From Corella eumyota (Eukaryota; Chordata; Ascidiacea; Phlebobranchia; Corellidae), in NCBI GenBank assembly GCA_963082875.1, contig OY720097.1, positions 14,454,501 through 14,518,500 on the forward strand: a DNA stretch of 64,000 nucleotides, given 5' to 3'. Position numbers and translations under genes: made by a program. The notes under the pieces are model-generated. The model was given only the letters and a program-made list of their open reading frames with translations, had not been told where the DNA came from and made no database searches. Each line of letters opens with the position of its first letter. The stretch's first letter is position 1. Positions 54,131-64,000 of the stretch are shown piece by piece.

Positions 54131-56925
54131 TAATATATTTTGGAATGTCGTTGTTGGGTACGTTGTCCTCAAAAATATAAAAAATAAATTGGAGCGACAT
54201 GATAGGTAAGTTGTTAAAACACCCGATTTGTGACGTCACATATATAGCGTATATTACGAAAACACAAAGTTTACACCTGTATTTGACCACTTTCTAATAT
54301 TTTGTTCACTTTTTTAAAGGTATGCCGTGGTTGGGTACGTTTTTCCTTACAAAATATCAAAAATAAATTGGAGCGACATGATAGGTAAGTTGTCAAAATC
54401 CCCGATTTGTGACGTCACTTATATAGCGTATATTACGAAAATACAAAGTTTACACCTGCATTTGACCACTTTCTAATATTTTGTTCACTTTTTTAAAAAT
54501 ATGTCGTGGTTGGGTAGGTTGTCCTCCACCAAATATAAAAAAAGAATTGGAGCGACATGCTAGGTAAGTTGTCAAAACCCCCGATTTGTGACGTCACTTA
54601 TATAGCGTATATTACGAAAATACAAAGTTTACACCTGTATTTGACCACTTTCTAATATTTTGTTCACTTTTTTGAAGGTATGTCGTAATTAAGTGCGTTG
54701 TTCTTTACAAAATATCAAAAATAAATTGAAGCGACAAGATAGGTAAGTTGTCGAAACCTCCGATTTGTGACGTCACTTATATAGCGTATATTACGAGAAT
54801 ACAAAGTTAACACCTGTATTTGACTACTTTCTAATATTTTGTTCACTTTTTTGAAGATATGTGGTAATTAAGTGCGTTGTTCTTTACAAAACATCAAAAA
54901 TAAATTGAAGCGACATGATAGGTAAGTTGTGAAAACCCCCGATTTGTGACGTCACTTATATAGCGTATATTATGAAAATACAAAGTTTACACCTGCATTT
55001 GACCACTTTCTAATATTTTGTTCTCTTTTTTGAAAATATGTAGTTGTTGGGTACGATGTTTTTCACAAAATACCAAAAATAAATTGAAGCGACATGCTAG
55101 GTAAGTTGTCAAAACCCCCGATTTGTGACGTCACTTATACAGCGTATATTACGAAAATACAAAGTATACACCTGTATTTGACCACTTTCTAATATTTTGT
55201 TCACTTTTTTGAAGGTATGTCGTGGTTGGGTGCGTTGTTCCTTACAAAATATCAAAAATAAATTGAAGCGACATGATAGGTAAGTTGTCAAAACTCCCGA
55301 TTTGTGACGTCACTTATATAGCGTATATTACGAAAATACAAAGTTTACACCTGCATTTGACCACTTTCTAATATTTTGTTCACTTTTTTGAAACGATGTC
55401 GTTGTTGGGTACGTTGTTTTTCACAAAATATCAAAAATAAATTGAAGCGACTGGCTAGGTAAGTTGTCAAAACCCCCGATTTGTGACGTCACTTATATAG
55501 CGTATATTACGAAAATACAAAGTATACACTTGTATTTGACCACTTTCTAATATTTTGTTCACTTTTTTGAAGGTATGTCGTGGTTGGGTGCGTTGTTCCT
55601 TACAAAATATCAAAAATAAATTGAAGCGACATGATAGGTAAGTTGTCAAAACCCCCGATTTGTGACGTCACTTATATAGCGTATATTATGAAAATACAAA
55701 GTTTACACCTGCATTTGACCACTTTCTAATATTTTGTTCACTTTTTTGAAACAATGTCGTTGTTGGGTACGTTGTTTTTCACAAAATATCAAAAATAAAT
55801 TGAAGCGACATGCTAGGTAAGTTGTCAAAACCCCCGATTTGTGACGTCACTTCTATAGCGTATATTACGAAAATACAAAGTATACACCTGTATTTGACCA
55901 CTTTCTAATATTTTGTTCACTTTTTTGAAGGTATGTCGTGGTTGGGTGCGTTGTTCCTTACAAAATATCAAAAATAAATTGAAGCGACATGATAGGTAAG
56001 TTGTCAAAACCCCCGATTTGTGACGTCACTTATATAGCGTATATTATGAAAATACAAAGTTTACACCTGCATTTGACCACTTTCTAATATTTTGTTCACT
56101 TTTTTGAAACGATGTCGTTGTTGGGTACGTTGTTTTTCACAAAATATCAAAAATAAATTTAAGCGACATGATAGGTAAGTTGTCAAAACCCCCGATTTGT
56201 GACGTCACTTATATAGCGTATATTACGAAAATACAAAGTATACACCTGTATTTGACAACTTTCTAATATTTTGTTCACTTTTTTGAAGGTATGTCGTGGT
56301 TGGGTGCGTTGTTCCTTACAAAATATCAAAAATAAATTGGAGCGACATGATAGGTAAGTTGTCAAAACCCCTGATTTGTGACGTCACTTATATAGCGTAT
56401 ATTACGAAGATACAAAGTTTACACCTGCATTTGACCACTTTCTAATATTTTGTTCACTTTTTTGAAGATATGTGGTAATAAAGTGCGTTGTTCTTTACAA
56501 AATATCAAAAATAAATTGGAGCGACATGCTAGGTAAGTTGTCAAAACCCCCGATTTGTGACGTCACTTATATAGCGTATATTACGAAAATACAAAGTTAA
56601 CACTTGTATTTAACCACTTTCTAATATTTTGTTCACTTTTTTGAAGATATGTGGTAATTAAGTGCGTTGTTCTTTACAAAATATCAAAAATAAATTGGAG
56701 CGACATGATAGGTAAGTTATCAAAACCCCCGATTTGTGACGTCACTTATATAGCGTATATTACGAAAATACAAAGTTTACACCTGCATTTGACCACTTTC
56801 TAATATTTTGTTTACTTTTTTGAAGATATGTCGTGGTTGGGTACGTTGTCCTCCACAAAATATCAAAAATAAATTGGAGCGACATGATAGGTAAGTTGTC
56901 AAAACTCCCAATTTGTGACGTTAGT
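54131..56925 (-). repeat. Right array of 179-bp units, 16 copies, inverted to the left array
   Basis: The site GACGTCAC recurs at 54232, 54411, 54590, 54769, 54948, 55127 and so on every 179 bp to 56738; the outermost copy at 56917 reads GACGTTAG. Between about 55050 and 56400 two unit types alternate (one with GGTATGTCGTGGTTGGGTGC, the other with ACGATGTCGTTGTTGGGTAC), giving a 358-bp higher-order period repeated about four times. Confidence 0.92.
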
Positions 56926-57206
56926 AATAACACGTATTTCAGTTCAGTACCAAAGTTTACTCCTGTTTTTAACAGTTTTTTAATGTTTTGTTTAATTTTA
57001 TTTTAATTTTAAAGTGTTAAGAACTTTGCCAACTTATTCTATATTAGGTTTGGTTTTAATTTGTTCCCTTTAAAGGGGCTATTTTACCTCGTTATTTTTT
57101 GTATTGTACGATTATAAAATATTTGGAATCACTATTTTTTATAATTATCCGCCCAAGCAAAATTCTCTGCTACTCTCTGCCAACTTTCTGGCAGAAAGGT
57201 GGTGGT

Positions 57207-57214
57207 GCTGTAAT
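57207..57214 (+). repeat. Right 8-bp target-site duplication of the large foldback element
   Basis: GCTGTAAT, identical to 49550-49557. Confidence 0.85.
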
Positions 57215-57345
57215 TGCTACACAGTAAGACAAATAGGCAATTTAAGTTAATATTGTATTGTTTAAATATACTGAAAAAGGTTTCTTTTTTTAATTATAAT
57301 TGCTGAACTATCTATTAGCTTGGTGTAACCGGTAACTTAAACATA

Positions 57346-58529
57346 ATGGGAATAGGAAACCTTGAAGAGGAAGCAAAAAAGAGAAAAGAAAGACTTAAAA
57401 TATTAAGAGAACAACGTGATAAACCACACGATGCACCTTCCGCTAAACGAACTGATAAAGGTGAACTTCCAAAACCTGATCTTAAGTTAAGAAATTATCA
57501 ACCTATTACAGAGGATATGAAGGAGAAGAAATTGGATGATTCGAAACCAGGTGTTATTGAAGAACATATAAAGGTGATTGACATGGAGGTTTAATTTTTA
57601 AGTTCAGAAGTTGTTAACATACAGACATAAATTAATTAAATACTTGGTTTGGATCTCTATTACTTTCGCACGCCCGAATTTAACAAGGCGTTATAACCTA
57701 AGTATGGCAATTGTTCAACCAGACATTAAAAATTAGTTGAAATATGTTTTAATGAGTATAACTTAGTCCGCTTTACGAGTCAGATGTGTTAATGGGTAAA
57801 CTAAATATGTGAGGGTTAGGGTAAGGGTTTAATTTATGCAATCTCTTTGTTTAATTACATGTGCCGTATTTCGGTTACACACCCTGTTTATGTAGGGCGT
57901 GCGAAACTAATAGAGACCCCTTGGTTTTTAGTAAATATAATGTCAGGAAATTCTTCAAACATTTTCTTATGATTAAAAAACAGTTCTTTTTTGTCTGTTA
58001 TAACATAAACATTTTATTTTGCCAACATTTACTGTGAAACTTTTATCTTTTTTGCTAACTAATCTAATATTAACCTTTGATTAGATACAAAAACTAAAAT
58101 CTACCTTATAAGAAGCCATGTAAAAGGACTGATAAACTCATGAATAATGTATTTACAAACATAGTTGGGAATGTTAGTTATAAAATATAAAGAAATGTCT
58201 CTTAGTTTTTTTTTCTTATACTTTGCAATATATAAACAAATGTTTGTGAAAATTAACTTAATCATAAATGTATTTTAAAGGACCAATTAGAAGGTGAAGC
58301 ACCAATGCCAATGATAACTGATGATGTTGATATATTTAATCTTGCTCCTCGAAAGCCAGATTGGGATTTAAAGAGGGATATTAAACCCAAACTCGAACGC
58401 CTTGAAAGGAGAACCCAACGAGCCATTGCTGAAATTATTAGAGAGAGACTAAAAGAATCAGTTAAAGATGAATCTGTTGTCATCTCAGATGTACCAGATG
58501 TATCCCAAGAAGCTTATGATTCAGACTGA
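57346..58529 (+). CDS. CCDC12: CCDC12 / Cwf18-family pre-mRNA splicing factor
   Basis: Two exons, 57346-57573 and 58281-58529, join in phase to give 158 residues. The N-terminus is a charged helix (EEEAKKRKERLKILREQRDK), then LKLRNYQPITEDMKEKKL, and the second exon has DDVDIFNLAPRKPDWDLKRD and LERLERRTQRAIAEIIRERL, all typical of cwf18/CCDC12. It is a component of activated spliceosomes in the nucleus. The promoter region is compressed between the foldback element and the ATG. Its only intron carries a MITE. Confidence 0.95.
57651..57919. mobile_element. 269-bp MITE in the CCDC12 intron
   Basis: Inverted ends GGATCTCTATTACTTTCGCA(CGCCC) and GGGTCTCTATTAGTTTCGCA(CGCCC) read inward, with two mismatches in 25 bp, flanked by the 8-bp duplication CTTGGTTT (57643-57650 and 57920-57927). 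Non-coding. The 8-bp duplication fits hAT-type or another 8-bp-duplicating superfamily. Confidence 0.85.
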
Positions 58530-59083
58530 ATAAAATTATTTTATCCCGAAGTTAATTTCATGCATCTTATGTAGTATAGTGATCAAATGAGCATTACTGT
58601 TGTTGCCACGGAAATGGATTATCATTCACTTTGCTGTAAATGTGAAGACCTTGCTACCCCCAGTCTTATGGAAAAACTTTTACAATTCTTTCTGACCACA
58701 ATTGTATTTAAATAAAATAAAACCAATTTCAAACTTGTTCTTTCAATATATGTAAGTGCTATATTTAATGCAATTAAACAAAACATGATAAAGTAGGAAA
58801 ACTTACTTATAAGTTGTTCAGGCATGTAAAGCTGTAGTTAAGCATTACAGAAAATAAATTATGAATTTTATTTTTAATTTATTGGTATGCGAATAACCAA
58901 TGTTCATAGAAACAACCAACCAACTAATTTCTAGTTTGAGTTAAAAAAATTGTTGCGCAAATGTTGTTTTTATGTAAAATAATTGCAATTTAAACAACAA
59001 TTTATAGAACGGTTTCTATTATTTATTACTGTGCATGCCCACATTAATAGTAGTATGCCGGGCTGTTTGTACGACGACTAGTT
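58530..59083. other. Intergenic between convergent CCDC12 and TAFA-like genes
   Basis: Contains both 3' flanks. AATAAA-like words occur near 58529 and 58852. No exon or RNA gene seen. Confidence 0.5.
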
Positions 59084-59907
59084 TTATTTATAAGTAGGTT
59101 TCTCTTTAACATAAGTAAGTTTGGTCTTTTCTCCATCTGTGCAAGACCAACCACTTTTATTTGACAAAACAACACATGCTTCGTTTTTTAGACACGGTTC
59201 CATATCGCACCATAAACGGTAATAGAAAATGAACTCTAAAAAATAAATACAAAAATTATCTAAAAATGTGCCCCGAGTGAGGATCGAACTCACGACCTTG
59301 AGATTATGAGACTCACGCGCTGCCTACTGCGCCATCGAGGCTTCGGCTTTTTGTGCGCTAATATGTGATAATACTCAGAACTTCAAATGTGTAGCGAAAG
59401 TCAAAAGTCAATAAACACATGGAAAAGTATTTATTTATTTAATATTAACTTAAAAACAACAAATACCTGCTACACATGCAGGCTCTTCCAAATGAGTTCC
59501 TGCCACTTTTCCAAATCTGCAAGCACATTTTACCGTTCTTTCTTTTTTGAACATACCATTCTGCTCTAAACTTGGTTGTTTTACGATTTCACACTTTTCG
59601 ACAGGAAGATCTGCACAAATAATTTGTATTAAGTGATTTTATTATTTGTTCGAAGTGTTAATTTTAGTTTAAATTTTTATTACGTATTCACGACTGTATA
59701 CACTTTACGGTTAAATTTCTAGTTACATTAACATTGTTACTAATTTCAGTAGTTAAATATCGTAGCTTGTTTTAATAAAATAAATTTAATTTTTATTCAT
59801 TCACCTTTCTGAACGACATTTGGTTTTGTTAAAACTGGCACAGTGACGAAAATTAATGTTAGTAAGATTATCTTACGTTGATCCTTAGAAAACTTTAAAT
59901 ATTTCAT
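59084..59907 (-). CDS. TAFA5: Secreted TAFA (FAM19A) chemokine-like protein, TAFA5-type
   Basis: Three exons join in phase: 59805-59907, 59467-59610 and 59084-59235, giving 132 residues. The N-terminus has a signal-like hydrophobic stretch (KIILLTLIFVTVPVLT). The mature part carries KCEIV, TVKCACRFGKVAGTHLEEPA, CV, LWCDMEPCLKNEACVVL and GWSC, which lines up with the vertebrate TAFA core. It has eight cysteines and lacks the CC pair of TAFA1-4, as TAFA5 does, and shares its C-E-I-V and C-A-C-R words. TAFA proteins are secreted, mainly neural, ligands. The exon 2-3 intron holds a tRNA-Met gene on the same strand. Confidence 0.87.
59269..59341 (-). tRNA. tRNA-Met (CAT), elongator type
   Basis: 73 nt with full cloverleaf: acceptor stem GCCTCGA pairs with TCGGGGC (one G-T pair), D arm GCGCAGTAGGCAGCGC, anticodon loop CTCATAA, T arm with GTTCGATCC. 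It matches the animal elongator tRNA-Met closely. No intron and no encoded CCA. It lies inside the 231-bp intron between exons 2 and 3 of the TAFA-like gene, on the same strand. Confidence 0.95.
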
Positions 59908-61293
59908 TTCAGTTTTTCCTTTTGTAAATATATTAGCCTAAAAATATTTTTTTTTTGTTTTGTTTAAAGTCTGTATTTTGCTTTTAGACCTCTAACAGTC
60001 TAACGAAACAAAACGTTTTTTTTATTTAAAGTAAATTGCAGCTCTCACTACGACAGGGTAAATAAAGGTCTTGCGTGAACTTCACGCAAATATTCTTCTG
60101 CGAACTAAAGTACTTTATAGCTCACCGCACCTTAAGTTACTGTTTTCTCTTTTAAAAATGACAGTGTCTTGTCCACATATTTGATTGCAACACTTTATTT
60201 GATCGCCTTCTATTGATTTTTGATACAAATCAGAGATTCATTTCATTTTTTTATTTCGTTGAATGCATTTGCTTTTTTCAGGGATTTTAATTAAGAAATA
60301 TAAAGTTGATGGCTGTATTATTCGCGTTGTCCCAAAGGATTTGATAAGACTAAAACAACATCGATTACATAAAAATACGGGATTAATATTTATGACATTA
60401 CACGAAAATCTCATGTTATAAGTTTTGTACAACTTTTTTTTCTTGAATTTCATGTTGAATATTTTTGATTATCGATTTACATAAAAATGATTTTTATTTA
60501 AAATATATCTGACTAACTACATCCTCTAAACGTAAAAATTTCAGTGGTGCACGCAACAGCGTGGCGTTTTTAATTTTTTTTTATTCATTTATTAAATCAA
60601 TAAATCGTTTAATAATGAAATTATTCTGGTTGCGATATTGAAATTCAGTTTTAAGTTGCGAAATAGTTTAAATTGTATTAAATCTGATTTAATCGAAACC
60701 GTTTCAGGTGATAGGTCATTAATTATTAATATGAAAATGGCATTACAATTTGGAAAAGCGCTGGCACTTATTTCTAACATGAAACTTTATTCGATTACAA
60801 ACTTATAAAATTTAAAATTTAAACTGTGTTTTTTTTATCAATCACATTAAATTAAATAAATTGTCAAATACGGTCGACTTTTTGGGGCGTTTTTTTTTAT
60901 TAAATATATTTTTTACTCTAATAAATAATTAACACAATACTTTAGGGTTGCAAAATCAGTCCAGGTTATTGGCAAAAACGTTTTGTTAAGGTTTTTGGTA
61001 AGGCACTTGTCTAATACTAATGATAACTGTTGTTGAAATTAGTAAGTGGTTGTCAACAGCGATTTTTAACGCGCGGTTGTATAATGCATTTTCGTAATGG
61101 TTTTGGTGTTTTTGCTGTATGTTATGCCTCACTTAATTGCAAAAATTGTCTTATTTATGTTTGTTTCAAAAAGATATATAGGTATGTAAACTTTTTATTA
61201 CTTAATGTTTTATATATATTTTATGTTTCAGATGTTTTTCAAAAAATAAAAAAGTTACTAGTTATTTTTACCAATCTGCCGATTGCAATTACC
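59908..61293. other. Intergenic between divergent TAFA-like gene and IQANK1
   Basis: Holds both promoters. AT-rich, with a small hairpin (GCGTGAACTTCACGC, about 60073-60087). No exon, RNA gene or mobile element recognised. Confidence 0.5.

Positions 61294-64000
<2,707 letters not shown>

Larger units (their letters stand above)
49558..57206. mobile_element. 7.65-kb foldback transposable element with 179-bp subrepeat arrays
   Basis: Bounded by GCTGTAAT on both sides. The termini are inverted copies starting ACCACCACCTTTCTGCCAG. Outer domains of about 285 bp (49558-49841 and 56918-57206) match each other as reverse complements, including GGCGGATAATTATAAAAAA and the stretch around TAATATAGAA. 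Each leads into an array of 179-bp units, oriented oppositely in the two arms. The centre (53250-54130) is unique and has no long frame. The layout of outer domain plus inner tandem domain plus 8-bp duplication is that described for sea-urchin TU elements and resembles Drosophila FB. It encodes no recognisable transposase, so it would be mobilised in trans. It ends 139 bp upstream of the CCDC12 ATG. Confidence 0.88.

Noticed and set aside
55109-56365. Series of nearly identical 60-residue frames every 358 bp
   Set aside because: They are open stretches of the 179-bp repeat and mirror its higher-order period; no coding signal beyond that.
49842-56925. Regular spaced repeats that could suggest a CRISPR-like array
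   Set aside because: The whole 179-bp unit repeats without unique spacers, and the genome is animal.
60073-60087. GCGTGAACTTCACGC hairpin as a terminator or regulatory RNA
   Set aside because: Isolated 15-bp palindrome with no supporting context.

Overview
This is an AT-rich, intron-dense animal nuclear window. Introns are mostly short (about 70-400 bp), many genes are interrupted every 50-200 coding bases, and the gene set is that of a chordate (TAFA-like cytokine, CCDC22, IQANK1, PPME1, FAXDC2). A compact genome with tRNA-derived SINEs, 8-bp-target-site MITEs and chordate-type genes fits an ascidian tunicate such as Ciona best. That species guess is inference; nothing in the window proves it. 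|| Layout. 1-5461 (-): spindle-checkpoint kinase/adaptor Bub1/BubR1, running off the left edge. 6432-8139 (-): a divergent seven-helix receptor in five exons. 8724-8875: a tRNA-like repeat. 9301-13012 (+): tandem FAXDC2-type fatty acid/sterol hydroxylases. 13636-14811 (+): a Maf/ASMTL nucleotide pyrophosphatase. 15092-22133 (-): PP2A methylesterase PPME1, with an unrecognised three-exon gene (18459-19347, +) inside one intron and a SINE carrying a nested TIR element in another. 22782-26405 (-): Commander subunit CCDC22. 26516-27151: a foldback MITE just upstream of CCDC22. 27979-30487 (-): a BTB zinc-finger gene whose last finger is split by a hAT-type MITE. 30889-33111 and 33380-34693 (-): intronless DDX1 and PSMC3, 268 bp apart. 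36167-41855 (+): NatA subunit NAA15. 42964-49244 (+): a VWA-Cache membrane protein of the alpha2delta/CACHD1 group. 49558-57206: a 7.6-kb foldback element. 57346-58529 (+): splicing factor CCDC12. 59084-59907 (-): a secreted TAFA5-like protein with a tRNA-Met gene in an intron. 61294 to the right edge (+): IQANK1. || The outstanding structure is 49558-57206. It is bounded by the 8-bp duplication GCTGTAAT, has matching outer terminal repeats of about 285 bp, and then inward-facing arrays of a 179-bp unit, 17 copies on the left and 16 on the right. Nearly every unit carries the palindrome TGACGTCA, the full CREB/ATF site. Part of the right array is a 358-bp dimer higher-order repeat, a 490-bp solo LTR lies in the left array, and an 860-bp degenerate core separates the arms. 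Its architecture recalls sea-urchin TU and Drosophila FB foldback elements. It ends 139 bp before the CCDC12 start codon. || The genes are mostly independent housekeeping units (proteasome, RNA helicase, N-terminal acetylation, splicing, trafficking, mitotic checkpoint). The tight minus-strand series PSMC3-DDX1-ZBTB-CCDC22-PPME1 and the PSMC3-DDX1 spacing leave room for shared transcription, but no spliced-leader or operon signal can be proved from sequence alone.
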